Shown: positions 1-8,815 of the stretch, one piece after another
How the letters are laid out: every line of letters begins with the position of its first letter
Position numbering within the stretch: the first letter of the stretch is position 1
Source: Dictyoglomus sp.
Lineage (GTDB): Bacteria; Dictyoglomota; Dictyoglomia; Dictyoglomales; Dictyoglomaceae
Reading direction: 5' to 3'
Assembly: GCA_025060475.1 (NCBI GenBank)
Contig: JANXBZ010000003.1
Span: 49,602 to 113,601, forward strand
Length of the DNA: 64,000 nucleotides
The notes under the pieces: model-generated
Database searches by the model: none
What the model saw: the letters and a program-made list of their open reading frames with translations, nothing else
Told to the model about the DNA's origin: nothing
Program-made: the position numbers and the translations under genes

Positions 1-1
1 T

Positions 2-562
2 GATGAGAAGACAGGCTTATTAATAGCTCAAGGTAAAGAAGAAGACCTAAAGGTATTAGAGGAGTTAATAGTGAGGATAGATGTACCAAGGAAAGAGGAA
101 GTAGCACAAGTAGAGAGGGAGCTAATAAAGGTAGAGAAAGATAGAGACAAGTACCTGATAAGTGGAGACATAAAGAAGGTAGACATAAAAGAAGTGATAA
201 GAGAGATAGGAAAGAAGACAGGAATAAACTTTGTAATAGATCCTAAGGTAAGTGGCGAAGTAGAGCTATACCTAAACAGGGTAGAGTTATCTGAGGTATT
301 AAAGATACTAAGTGGAATAAGCAATGTAAGCATAGAGGAGAGGGATAGAATAACCTATGTAAAGCCGAAGGAAGAGAAGGTAGTGATACCAGCTGAAGTA
401 GTAAAGACAAAGATATATGGATTAAGGTACATAGGGTTAGGGGACATTCAGAGAGCAGGTGGAGGACTAATAAAGAATCTAAGCTTATCCTACGATGAGA
501 AGACAGGCTTATTAATAGTCCAAGGTAAAGAAGAAGACCTAAAGGTATTAGAGGAGTTAATA
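2..562 (+). repeat. Near-identical 69-bp direct repeat, 492-bp period, inside the secretin gene
   Basis: Bases 2-70 recur at 494-562 with only two substitutions, changing one codon from Ala (gct) to Val (gtc). The spacing is 492 bp, or 164 codons, and matches one STN plus secretin-N module. The downstream flanks diverge at once. This suggests that the gene to the left of the window contains at least one more module copy and that the copies are homogenised by recombination. Confidence 0.85.
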
Positions 563-1963
563 AGTAAAATAGATATTCCCAAGAAAGAAGAAGCTACTAT
601 GGTAGCGGAGAGTATTCGTCTATTTGTTTTAAAATATATTACTGTAGAAGATATAAAGAGAGTTTGGAATGATTTAGTAGAAAGATTAAAACTAAGTTAC
701 GATAAAGATACAAAACTTTTATTAGCAAGAGGTAGTGACTCAGATCTAAGAAGCCTTGAAGAATTAATCTCAAAAATAGATAGAGAAGATGTTATAAGGA
801 TAAAAGCTGGAGATATTGTGGAGGTCAGTAAGCCTCTTTTAAAAGTTGAGAAAGAAAACGGAAAATTATTGATCTCAGGAGATCTAAGAAAAGCAGATAT
901 TAGAGAAGTAATAAGAGAATTAGCAAAAATTGGTAATATAAGTTTCATAATAGATTCAAGAGTTAGTGGAGAGATAGATTTATACTTAGTCAAGGTTGAA
1001 TGGGAAAGAGCATTAGAGCTAATAAGTAAAGCAGGAAGAGTAAATATTGAGAAGAAAGATAATCAAGCATACTATATTGTTTCTCCTATAGAAGAAAAAA
1101 TTGTTACTGTTGCTGAGGTAAAACCTCAAATAAGAACAGAAAAGAAAGAACTTAATTATATTACTTTTGATATTCTAAAGCCTTTAGTTTCTGAAAAAGC
1201 AAAAGATGTTTCCTTTAGATATGATCCAAGAACAAGTATATTATTTATGGAAGGACCATCAGATCAAATAGATGAAGTATTAAGGGTTATAAAAGAGATA
1301 GATAAACCCACGCCACAAGTCCGAGTAGATGTAAATGTTCTTGAGGTTACAAGGGGTAAAACAAAAGATTTAGGTATTGATTGGAGTACTGGAGCTATAA
1401 GTTCAGGCATAAAGATTTCAGCTCCTGCAGATTGGTCTAGTCTAAGAGTAAGCATGATATCTACTGAAGTTTCTATTCCTGCAATCTTAAAAGCATTAGA
1501 GACCCAACAAGATGCAAAAATTTTAGCTCAGCCTAGTATGACTACTTTAAGCGATAAACAAACAAAAATAATGATTGGAGATAGAGTACCTTTAGTAACT
1601 ACAAGGCCTGATGGGACAAGGGAGGTCACATATATAGATGCAGGCATAATTCTAGAGGTAACACCAAAAGTAAATCCTGATAGGACTATAACTGCATTAA
1701 TTAGACCTCAAGTAAGTACTCTATCAGGTTTTGTACAAGGAGTTCCACAAATAAGTACGAGGGAGGCTCAAACTACAGTTACCTTATTGGACGGTCAGAC
1801 ATTAGCAATAGGTGGACTCATTCGCACTGAAGATATAGAGAGCGTTAATAAAGTGCCTATATTAGGAGATATTCCCATTATTGGAGAACTATTTAAATCT
1901 AAGAGTATAAAGCAAACTGATAAAGAATTAGTAATACTTATTACCTTAAAGATCTTACAATAA
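2..1963 (+). CDS. Secretin-family outer-membrane channel protein (5' end outside window)
   Basis: The frame is open to the left edge, so the true start lies outside. The visible part has repeated N-domains: an STN-like block (about 85-160 codons in), two secretin-N ring domains each ending in an EELISKID-type motif, a second STN block (around nt 830-1090) and another secretin-N domain. The C-terminal secretin beta-domain follows (around nt 1310-1960), with VPLVTTRPDG, GLIRTEDIESVNKVPILGDIPIIGELF and a closing ELVILITLKIL. Secretins form the outer-membrane pore of type II secretion or type IV pili (GspD/PilQ). No assembly partner is in the window, so the system is unresolved. Codon use changes abruptly near nt 570 (see findings). 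It ends 12 bases before the next gene. Confidence 0.88.
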   Translation, partial: DEKTGLLIAQGKEEDLKVLEELIVRIDVPRKEEVAQVERELIKVEKDRDKYLISGDIKKVDIKEVIREIGKKTGINFVIDPKVSGEVELYLNRVELSEVLKILSGISNVSIEERDRITYVKPKEEKVVIPAEVVKTKIYGLRYIGLGDIQRAGGGLIKNLSLSYDEKTGLLIVQGKEEDLKVLEELISKIDIPKKEEATMVAESIRLFVLKYITVEDIKRVWNDLVERLKLSYDKDTKLLLARGSDSDLRSLEELISKIDREDVIRIKAGDIVEVSKPLLKVEKENGKLLISGDLRKADIREVIRELAKIGNISFIIDSRVSGEIDLYLVKVEWERALELISKAGRVNIEKKDNQAYYIVSPIEEKIVTVAEVKPQIRTEKKELNYITFDILKPLVSEKAKDVSFRYDPRTSILFMEGPSDQIDEVLRVIKEIDKPTPQVRVDVNVLEVTRGKTKDLGIDWSTGAISSGIKISAPADWSSLRVSMISTEVSIPAILKALETQQDAKILAQPSMTTLSDKQTKIMIGDRVPLVTTRPDGTREVTYIDAGIILEVTPKVNPDRTITALIRPQVSTLSGFVQGVPQISTREAQTTVTLLDGQTLAIGGLIRTEDIESVNKVPILGDIPIIGELFKSKSIKQTDKELVILITLKILQ

Positions 1964-1975
1964 AGGATTAAACGA

Positions 1976-3043
1976 ATGAATTTAACGAAAATTCAGGAAA
2001 GAATGAAAAAGGAAGAGTTTGATGCTATATTAATAACAAGTTTAAAGAATATTCGTTACCTTACTGGTTTTTCTGGTTCTACCGCTCTTCTTTTGGTTGA
2101 GCCGGAAAATTCCTATATTTTTGTAGACTCAAGATATTTAGAGCAAGTAAAAACTGAAGTAGTAAATGCTGAGCCAATATTAGTAACTAAAGATAAAAGC
2201 TCAGTTGACTTTATTAAAGAGAAAAAAGATCAGAGAAAATGGAGAAGAATTGGTTTTGAGGGAAATCATATATCATATAATGATTGGATAAAATGGAAAG
2301 AAGTTTTTAATGATTGTGATTTCATCTCATTAAATGGCTGGGTAGAAGACTTAAGGATGATAAAGACTGAAGGGGAAATAGAAATTATAAAAAAGGCACT
2401 AGAAATTGCAGAGAAAGCTCTCGAAAAGACTTTAGAATTAATAAAACCAAGAGTAAAAGAAAAGGATATTGCTATAGAATTAGAATATCAAATGTTAAAG
2501 TTAGGTGCAGAAAAACCTGCTTTTGATACTATTGTAGCTTCTGGATGGAGATCTGCTCTTCCTCACGGAAAAGCAAGTAATAAAGAAATTCTCCCTCAAG
2601 AATTTATTGTTATCGATTTTGGGGCTTTTTATAATGGATATAACTCTGATATAACAAGAACTGTCTTTTTGGGAAATCCTAAAGAAGAAGAGCTTTTAGT
2701 TTATAATATAGTTCTAGAAGCTCAAAATAAGGCAGAAAAATTTATAAAAGATGGTGTTAATATTGAATTTTTAGACAGATCTGCTCGTGATATAATCCAA
2801 GAAAATGGATTTGGAGAATATTTTGGGCATGGACTAGGTCATGGTTTAGGTTTAGAGGTTCATGAAAATCCAAGAATTGCTCCTAAGGTAGAAGGTACGT
2901 TAAAGGAAAATATGGTAATTACTATAGAACCTGGAATATATATTCCAAAAAAATTTGGGATTAGAATAGAAGATTTAGTTGTAGTAAAAAAAGAAAAAGG
3001 GGAAATTTTGAATTCTTTCCCCAAGGAGCTAATAATATTATAA
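1976..3043 (+). CDS. pepQ: M24B metallopeptidase, Xaa-Pro aminopeptidase/dipeptidase
   Basis: Cytosolic aminopeptidase P / prolidase family (355 aa), expected to cleave Xaa-Pro bonds with two divalent metals. The N-terminal creatinase-like domain (about 1-125) contains a NIRYLTGFSGS motif. The pita-bread catalytic domain shows the ligand set: VIDFGA and NSDITRT aspartates, the GHGLGHGLGLEVHE histidine region, and TIEPGIY and RIEDLV glutamates. An aagga SD lies upstream of ATG. The stop is 14 bases before efp, and the M24B-efp order is common in Clostridia. Aminopeptidase versus dipeptidase cannot be decided from sequence alone. Confidence 0.9.
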   Translation: MNLTKIQERMKKEEFDAILITSLKNIRYLTGFSGSTALLLVEPENSYIFVDSRYLEQVKTEVVNAEPILVTKDKSSVDFIKEKKDQRKWRRIGFEGNHISYNDWIKWKEVFNDCDFISLNGWVEDLRMIKTEGEIEIIKKALEIAEKALEKTLELIKPRVKEKDIAIELEYQMLKLGAEKPAFDTIVASGWRSALPHGKASNKEILPQEFIVIDFGAFYNGYNSDITRTVFLGNPKEEELLVYNIVLEAQNKAEKFIKDGVNIEFLDRSARDIIQENGFGEYFGHGLGHGLGLEVHENPRIAPKVEGTLKENMVITIEPGIYIPKKFGIRIEDLVVVKKEKGEILNSFPKELIIL

Positions 3044-3057
3044 GGGAGGTATAAAGG

Positions 3058-3615
3058 ATGATATCAACAAATGATTTTTATCCAGGTCTTACTATTGAAT
3101 TAGATGGAGAAATATATATGGTCTTAGAAGCTCAACATGTCCATATGGCTCAAGGTCAGGCAACAGTCAAAGTAAAACTTAAAAATATTAAGACTGGAAA
3201 TGTATTGAGGAAAACCTTTAAATCTGAAGAATTAGTTCCTCAAGCATTTGTAGATAAAAAAGAAGCAGAATATTTATATAATAATGGTGAAGAATATTAT
3301 TTCATAGATCATGAAACTTATGAACAATACATGTTAACTTCCGAACAAATAGGAGAAGCTTTAAATTACTTAAAAGAAGGAGTAGTGGTAAACATACTGT
3401 TTTATGACAATGCTCCGATAGGAATTGAACTACCTACTACTGTAATTTTAGAAGTAGTAGAGACAGATCCTGGATTAAGAGGAGATACTGTTTCTGGAGG
3501 ATCAAAACCCGCAAAGTTGGAAACAGGTTTAGTGATTCAAGTGCCTTTATTTGTCCAAGTAGGAGATAAAGTTGTTGTTGATACTCGAAATGCTAAGTAT
3601 GTGGAAAGAGCATAA
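3058..3615 (+). CDS. efp: Translation elongation factor P
   Basis: EF-P (185 aa, the usual length) relieves ribosome stalling at polyproline stretches by stimulating peptide bond formation. It opens with MISTNDFYPGLTIELDG, followed by the KOW-like domain I and two OB domains, ending in VQVGDKVVVDTRNAKYVERA. The loop that normally carries the modified residue reads around HVHMAQGQATVKVK, with Gln at the position of the modified Lys or Arg. No modification enzyme is visible nearby. A strong gggaggt SD precedes ATG. The gene sits between a proline peptidase and accB. Confidence 0.95.
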   Translation: MISTNDFYPGLTIELDGEIYMVLEAQHVHMAQGQATVKVKLKNIKTGNVLRKTFKSEELVPQAFVDKKEAEYLYNNGEEYYFIDHETYEQYMLTSEQIGEALNYLKEGVVVNILFYDNAPIGIELPTTVILEVVETDPGLRGDTVSGGSKPAKLETGLVIQVPLFVQVGDKVVVDTRNAKYVERA

Positions 3616-3638
3616 AATAAAATTAAGGAGAAAGAATT

Positions 3639-4067
3639 ATGAGGGAATGGAGTCTTGAGGATATTAAAGAAATTATTCATCTTTTCACACAGACCAATCT
3701 TGCAGAGCTGGTATTAGAAAATGGAACTATAAAATTAGTACTCAAAAGATCAAACAATATCACTACAAACATATCTACTTCTGTTTCCTCAAGTGTGGTA
3801 GAAAAAAAGATTGAAGAAGTCGAAGATGGTCATTATATTAGTGCTCCTTTAGTTGGAGTTTTTTACAGGGCTCCTGCGCCTGGAGCTCCTCCTTTTGTAA
3901 ATGAGGGAGATTTAGTAGAAGTAGGACAGACTCTTTGTATAATAGAAGCTATGAAGTTAATGAATGAAATAAAATCTGATATTCGTGGCAGAGTTAAGAA
4001 AATCTTAGTAGAGAATGGGCAAGCAGTAGAATATGGTCAAAAATTATTTATTATAGAACCTGAATAG
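3639..4067 (+). CDS. accB: Biotin carboxyl carrier protein of acetyl-CoA carboxylase
   Basis: Carries biotin for the first step of fatty-acid synthesis (142 aa). The C-terminal biotinyl domain (about 66-142) has SAPLVGVFYRAPAPGAPPF and the attachment motif EAMKLMNEI, whose Lys is biotinylated. The N-terminal 60 residues form the usual helical region and a low-complexity linker. An aaggag SD is present, and the stop is 3 bases before accC. The carboxyltransferase subunits are not in this window, so the carrier could also serve another biotin-dependent carboxylase. Confidence 0.95.
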   Translation: MREWSLEDIKEIIHLFTQTNLAELVLENGTIKLVLKRSNNITTNISTSVSSSVVEKKIEEVEDGHYISAPLVGVFYRAPAPGAPPFVNEGDLVEVGQTLCIIEAMKLMNEIKSDIRGRVKKILVENGQAVEYGQKLFIIEPE

Positions 4068-4070
4068 ACT

Positions 4071-5414
4071 ATGTTCAAGAAAATTTTAATTGCTAATAGA
4101 GGAGAAATAGCAGTTAGAATAATTAGGGCTTGTCAGGAATTAGGGATAAAAACTGTTGCTGTATATTCAGAAGCAGATAGAGAGTCATTACATGTTCAGA
4201 TGGCAGATGAGGCAATTTGTATTGGGCCTCCACCAGCTTCTCAAAGTTATTTAAATATTCCTAATATAATTAGTGCAGCCTTGATAACAAATGCAGAGGC
4301 GATTCATCCTGGATATGGATTTTTAGCAGAATCTGCAAGGTTTGCAGAAATATGTGAGGATCATGGTCTAATATTTATTGGGCCAAATAAAGAAACAATA
4401 GAAAAACTTGGAGATAAAGCAGGAGCAAAAAAAATAATGAGAGAAGCAGGTGTTCCTTTGATTCCAGGATCAAATGGATTAGTAGAAGATGAAAAACAGG
4501 CTCTAAGAATAGCAAAGGAAATTGGATTTCCAGTATTAATTAAGGCAACTGCAGGTGGCGGTGGAAAAGGAATGAGAATTGCTTACCATCCTGAAGATTT
4601 GATTCAAAACTTAAGAATAGCTAAAATGGAAGCAGAAAAAGCCTTTGGAAATCCAGGAGTTTATATTGAAAAATACATAGAAGAGCCAAGGCACGTAGAA
4701 ATTCAAATTTTAGGAGATAAATATGGAAATATCATTTCCCTAGGAGAAAGAGATTGTTCTATCCAAAGGAGACATCAAAAATTAATAGAGGAATCACCTT
4801 CTCCTGCTGTAGATCATAAATTAAGAGAAGCCATGAGTAGAGCAGCTATAAGAGGAGCTTATAGGGTTGGTTACGTAGGACCAGGAACTTTTGAGTTTCT
4901 TTTAGATAAAAATGGACATTTTTATTTTATGGAAGTAAATACGAGAATTCAAGTCGAGCACACCGTTACTGAGATGGCAACAGGGATTGATATCGTAAAA
5001 TGGCAAATACTGGTATCCGCAGGAGAAAAAATAAACTTTAAAGATGTTTCCCTGCGAGGACATACTATTGAGTGTAGAATAAACGCAGAAGATCCTTTTG
5101 ATGACTTTACACCATCCTCAGGTAAGATAGTGAAATTTATACCACCAGGTGGTCCTTTTGTAAGGGTCGATACTCATTTATACGAAGGTTATACTGTCCC
5201 TCCTTTTTATGATTCTCTCTTAGCAAAGGTTATAGTTTGGGGTAAAGATAGAGAAGAAGCTATAGAAAGAATGAAAAGAGCACTAAAAGAGTTTGTAATT
5301 GTAGGTGTAAAAACTACTATTCCTCTTTATTTGAAAATTCTTGAAAATAATTTCTTTATTAAAGGACAATTTTCTACAAATTTCTTACAAAGAAGAATCT
5401 TAGTTGAGGAGTGA
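4071..5414 (+). CDS. accC: Biotin carboxylase subunit
   Basis: ATP-dependent carboxylation of biotin on AccB (447 aa, standard length). The family start [17 protein letters not shown] is followed by an ATP-grasp domain with the glycine loop AGGGGKGMR, the [15 protein letters not shown] catalytic stretch, and [16 protein letters not shown] in the ligand-binding core. The C-terminal biotin-carboxylase domain shows [13 protein letters not shown]. No clear SD is seen; it probably relies on coupling to accB 3 bases upstream. The next gene's SD lies inside the last codons. Confidence 0.95.
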   Translation: MFKKILIANRGEIAVRIIRACQELGIKTVAVYSEADRESLHVQMADEAICIGPPPASQSYLNIPNIISAALITNAEAIHPGYGFLAESARFAEICEDHGLIFIGPNKETIEKLGDKAGAKKIMREAGVPLIPGSNGLVEDEKQALRIAKEIGFPVLIKATAGGGGKGMRIAYHPEDLIQNLRIAKMEAEKAFGNPGVYIEKYIEEPRHVEIQILGDKYGNIISLGERDCSIQRRHQKLIEESPSPAVDHKLREAMSRAAIRGAYRVGYVGPGTFEFLLDKNGHFYFMEVNTRIQVEHTVTEMATGIDIVKWQILVSAGEKINFKDVSLRGHTIECRINAEDPFDDFTPSSGKIVKFIPPGGPFVRVDTHLYEGYTVPPFYDSLLAKVIVWGKDREEAIERMKRALKEFVIVGVKTTIPLYLKILENNFFIKGQFSTNFLQRRILVEE

Positions 5415-5418
5415 TAAG

Positions 5419-5790
5419 ATGAAAGAAGAACTCTCCTATGGATCTGTTAAAATTTCTAAGGAAGTAATCTCAATTATAGCAGGAATTGCTGCTCAGGAAG
5501 TAAAAGGTGTTTCAAGAATAGGAGATAGTCTTCCTTCTGCTTTTGAAAGATTAGTTTCAGGAATTCCCATAGGAAGAGGAATAAAAGTTGAGCTTAAGGA
5601 TAAGGATGTATATATTTTTATTCCTATTTACTTGTTACCAAATTATTCTTTTCCAGAAGTTTCGAGAGAAGTACAAGCTCATGTAAAAGAAGTTGTGGAA
5701 AGTATGACGGGACTTAATGTTCAAGAAGTTAACATTTTGATAAAAGGTATATATTTAGGAGAAAAGAACAAAAAGGAGGAGAAGAAGTGA
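5419..5790 (+). CDS. Asp23/Gls24 family envelope-stress protein
   Basis: Single Asp23 (Gls24/DUF322) domain in 123 aa: SYGSVKISKEVISIIAGIAAQEVKGV at the start, then VYIFIPIYL and the HVKEVVESMTGLNVQEVNI tail. Family members sit on the cytoplasmic face of the membrane, tethered by AmaP. I chose ATG 5419, with a gaggag SD 6 bases upstream, rather than an upstream TTG. It overlaps the next gene by 4 bases, forming a three-gene Asp23/AmaP/DUF2273 module. In Clostridia a protein of this family lies between accC and nusB. Confidence 0.88.
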   Translation: MKEELSYGSVKISKEVISIIAGIAAQEVKGVSRIGDSLPSAFERLVSGIPIGRGIKVELKDKDVYIFIPIYLLPNYSFPEVSREVQAHVKEVVESMTGLNVQEVNILIKGIYLGEKNKKEEKK

Positions 5791-6323
5791 GAATTAATTG
5801 GTATCAAAGATTTTTCTTTTTTATCTTAGGTTTAGGTTTATCTTTTCTTTCATTAATTTCTATTTTTGGTATATTACAATGGGAGCCGATTCTTAAGATT
5901 ATTAATTGGTCTACAAAGGGAGGAATTATTTTTTCTCTTTTACTCCTAATAATCTTCTTTATTTTTGGTTTTATTGCTTTTGTTTCTTCTCTGATATATA
6001 AAGAAAATTCCATGTTAAGTATTGGAGATACTCTAGGTTTGGGAAATATAAAAATCTCATTACAAGGTCTTAGGAACTCTATTAAGGATATTGCTCAATA
6101 TTTTAGTGAAATTCATGAGATTAAACCTGAAATTAGAATTACAAGAAATAAGGTAGATTTAGTACTTAGAATAAAAATACCTGTAGGTGTTGATGTGACT
6201 AGGATTGTGAATGAACTTCAGCAAAGAGTGAAAGTCTATTTTGAAAAGGTTTTGAATATTAATTTAGAAAAAATAGAGGTAGTTGTTGAAGATATAATTA
6301 TACCTGTTAAGAGAGGTAAATGA
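5787..6323 (+). CDS. amaP: AmaP-like membrane anchor of Asp23 (Asp23-related domain)
   Basis: 178 aa with two N-terminal transmembrane helices (about 9-30 and 45-71), then a soluble domain that resembles Asp23 (VDLVLRIKIPVGVDVTRIVNELQQRVK). This is the arrangement of alkaline shock response membrane anchor AmaP, which recruits Asp23 to the membrane. The start is GTG, overlapping the previous stop as GTGA, so it is translationally coupled. The same 4-base overlap links it to the following small membrane gene. Function is by family; physiology in this lineage is unknown. Confidence 0.8.
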   Translation: MRINWYQRFFFFILGLGLSFLSLISIFGILQWEPILKIINWSTKGGIIFSLLLLIIFFIFGFIAFVSSLIYKENSMLSIGDTLGLGNIKISLQGLRNSIKDIAQYFSEIHEIKPEIRITRNKVDLVLRIKIPVGVDVTRIVNELQQRVKVYFEKVLNINLEKIEVVVEDIIIPVKRGK

Positions 6324-6541
6324 TGAACTGGAAAAAATATAGAGGAAGAATAATTGGAACGATAATAGGGATTATTTTGGCCATATCTTTTTTAACAATA
6401 GGTTTTTGGAAAACCTTATTTTGGGTTAGTTTAACTGTTCTTGGTTTTATTTTCGGTTCTCTTTTTGATAATAAAGAAAGTTTCTATGAATTTTGGGATA
6501 GATTAAAAGAAATATTTATAAATTTAGGAAGGGAAAAATGA
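6320..6541 (+). CDS. DUF2273 small membrane protein
   Basis: 73 aa with two hydrophobic helices (about 11-28 and 31-47) followed by a short charged tail. It matches the DUF2273 family of small proteins found with Asp23 and AmaP. It starts at ATGATG overlapping the amaP stop, and its own stop overlaps nusB by 4 bases. The most likely role is as a third component of the Asp23 membrane complex. No enzymatic residues are evident. Confidence 0.78.
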   Translation: MMNWKKYRGRIIGTIIGIILAISFLTIGFWKTLFWVSLTVLGFIFGSLFDNKESFYEFWDRLKEIFINLGREK

Positions 6542-6981
6542 GTAAAGAAAGAACAAGATGTAGAGAAAAAATACTTACTTATTTATTTCAGAAAGACATG
6601 GGACAAGAAATAGAGGTAGATTTTCGAGATTTTTCTCCTTATGCTCAAATTTTTGCTTTGAAACTATGGGAGTCTTGTTTAAAATATAAAGATTTTGCAG
6701 ATAAAATAATATCAGAATTTAGTTATAACTGGAGAATTGAGAGACTAGGAATTATTGAAAGAAACGCATTAAGAATGGCTATTTGCGAGATTTTATGTTT
6801 TAATGATATCCCTGTAGGAGTTTCTGTAAATGAGGCTGTAGAACTAACTAAGAAATATGTAGGAGTTTCTGCAAGTAGATTTGTAAATGGAGTTTTGAGA
6901 AATATTTTAAGAAATTGGGATAAAGTTTTGGAGTTAAAAACAAAAGAAGAATATGTTGTTGGAAAAGATAAGAGAACCTAA
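6538..6981 (+). CDS. nusB: Transcription antitermination factor NusB
   Basis: 147-aa all-helical RNA-binding protein that acts with NusE (S10) in rRNA antitermination. The N-terminus has TRCREKILTYLFQKDMG. The C-terminal half shows IERNALRMAICEILCFNDIPVGVSVNEAVELTKKYVG and SRFVNGVLRNIL, the diagnostic NusB segments. The start codon overlaps the preceding stop, and the last 29 bases overlap dxs. The accC-asp23-nusB order follows Firmicutes. Confidence 0.95.
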   Translation: MSKERTRCREKILTYLFQKDMGQEIEVDFRDFSPYAQIFALKLWESCLKYKDFADKIISEFSYNWRIERLGIIERNALRMAICEILCFNDIPVGVSVNEAVELTKKYVGVSASRFVNGVLRNILRNWDKVLELKTKEEYVVGKDKRT

Positions 6982-8815
6982 AGATATTAAAAAATTATCC
7001 CTTCTACAACTTAAAAAACTATCTTCAGAAATAAGAAAAATTATTATTGAAACCGTAGAGCGAAATGGTGGGCATTTAGCCTCAAATTTAGGAGTTGTTG
7101 AGTTAACCCTCGCAGTTCATTATGTTTTTAATGCTCCCGAAGATAAAATAGTGTGGGATGTTGGACACCAGTGTTATACTCATAAATTAATTACAGGAAG
7201 AGCTAATAGATTTCACACAATAAGAAAATACGGAGGAATAAGCGGTTTTATTGCTCCATGGGAAAGTGTTTATGATACTTTTGCTGTTGGGCATGCAGGA
7301 ACATCTCTATCTTCTGCTCTTGGTTTAGCAAAGGCAAGAGATTTGAAAGGAGAAAAATATAAAATAATTGTTATTATAGGAGATGGGGCTTTAACTTCGG
7401 GGATGGTATGGGAGGCATTGAATCAAATTGGTTTTTTAAAGACAGATTTAATTGTAATTTTAAATGACAACGAACACTCTATATCTCCAAATGTAGGTGC
7501 TTTGGCAGTTTACTTAGCAAAGTTAAGGAATCATCCTTTATTTAGATTTTTTAAGCAAACAACTCAAAATATTTTACGATCTTCCTCTTTTGGAAAATTC
7601 TTATTAGATTTAGATTTGAAATTTGAAAGAGGATTAAAAAGTTTACTAATAGCAAAACCTATTTTTGAGGATTTGGGTTTTAAGTACTTTGGTCCTTTTG
7701 ATGGACATGATATTCCTCTTCTAGTTTCAGTCTTAAATAGTGTGAAGAGAAATTTTAATACACCTGTATTAATTCATGTAGTAACTAAAAAGGGTAGTGG
7801 ACACAATGAAGCAGAAGCTTATCCTCCAAAATATCATAGTGTTTCTGCACAATCTGAAAGAGTAAGTAAATGTCTTACATATACTGAAGTATTTGGGAAA
7901 ACATTAGTAGATTTGGCCAAAAGAGATGATAAAATAGTCGGAATAACTGCAGCTATGCCTGAAGGGACTGGATTGATATATTTTGCAAAAGAATTTCCAG
8001 AAAGATTCTTTGATGTAGGTATTGCAGAGGAGCATGCAGTAACCTTTGCTGCTGGTCTTGCTATTTCAGGATTTAAACCTGTTGTTGCGATCTATTCTAC
8101 TTTTTTACAAAGAGCTTTTGATCAAATAATCCATGATGTTTGTCTACAAAAATTACATGTAGTCTTTGTTTTAGATAGAGCAGGAATTGTAAGTGATGAT
8201 GGTCCAACTCATCAAGGTATTTATGATTTTTCTTATCTTAGGATAATTCCTAATATGGTTATAATGGCCCCAAAGGATGAAATGGAACTTAAATCTATGC
8301 TTTATACTGCTATAAATTATAAGGGCCCTATTGCTATACGCTTTCCTAAAGGTAAGGGATATGGTGTCGATATAAATAAGCCTTATGAAAAAATTGAGAT
8401 AGGAAAGGGAGAGATTCTAAGAGAAGGTAAAGATATATTATTTTGCGCAATAGGATCTATGGTTTATCCTGCTTTAAAAACTGCAGAACTTCTTTTGGAA
8501 AAGGGTATAAATCCCACTGTTGTGAATATGAGATTTTTAAAACCATTAGATTTTGTTTTACTTGAAGATCTTATAAAATTTCATTCTATAGTAGTTACCT
8601 TTGAAGAAAATATTATAACAGGAGGCTTATTTACAGCAATTTCTGAGTGGATTAGTAAAAATGATATTTTTGTTAGACTTATTCCCTTTGCTTTACCTGA
8701 GAAATTTTTGGAACAAGGAGATGCAGATTTTTTAAAGGAAATTTATAATCTTACACCACATAAGATTTCAAAAATTTTAGAAGAAATATTGCTATTAAAA
8801 GTTAAGAACTTATGA
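6953..8815 (+). CDS. dxs: 1-deoxy-D-xylulose-5-phosphate synthase
   Basis: First enzyme of the MEP isoprenoid pathway: pyruvate plus glyceraldehyde-3-phosphate to DXP using thiamine diphosphate. 620 aa, full length. ThDP site GDGALTSGMVWEALNQIG with ND(N) downstream; transketolase-type pyrimidine domain with DVGIAEEHAVTFAAGLA; DRAGIVSDDGPTHQG; C-terminal transketolase domain. The start ATG lies 29 bases inside nusB and gives the conserved opening MLLEKIREPKDIKKL. Its stop overlaps tlyA by 4 bases. Confidence 0.96.
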   Translation: MLLEKIREPKDIKKLSLLQLKKLSSEIRKIIIETVERNGGHLASNLGVVELTLAVHYVFNAPEDKIVWDVGHQCYTHKLITGRANRFHTIRKYGGISGFIAPWESVYDTFAVGHAGTSLSSALGLAKARDLKGEKYKIIVIIGDGALTSGMVWEALNQIGFLKTDLIVILNDNEHSISPNVGALAVYLAKLRNHPLFRFFKQTTQNILRSSSFGKFLLDLDLKFERGLKSLLIAKPIFEDLGFKYFGPFDGHDIPLLVSVLNSVKRNFNTPVLIHVVTKKGSGHNEAEAYPPKYHSVSAQSERVSKCLTYTEVFGKTLVDLAKRDDKIVGITAAMPEGTGLIYFAKEFPERFFDVGIAEEHAVTFAAGLAISGFKPVVAIYSTFLQRAFDQIIHDVCLQKLHVVFVLDRAGIVSDDGPTHQGIYDFSYLRIIPNMVIMAPKDEMELKSMLYTAINYKGPIAIRFPKGKGYGVDINKPYEKIEIGKGEILREGKDILFCAIGSMVYPALKTAELLLEKGINPTVVNMRFLKPLDFVLLEDLIKFHSIVVTFEENIITGGLFTAISEWISKNDIFVRLIPFALPEKFLEQGDADFLKEIYNLTPHKISKILEEILLLKVKNL

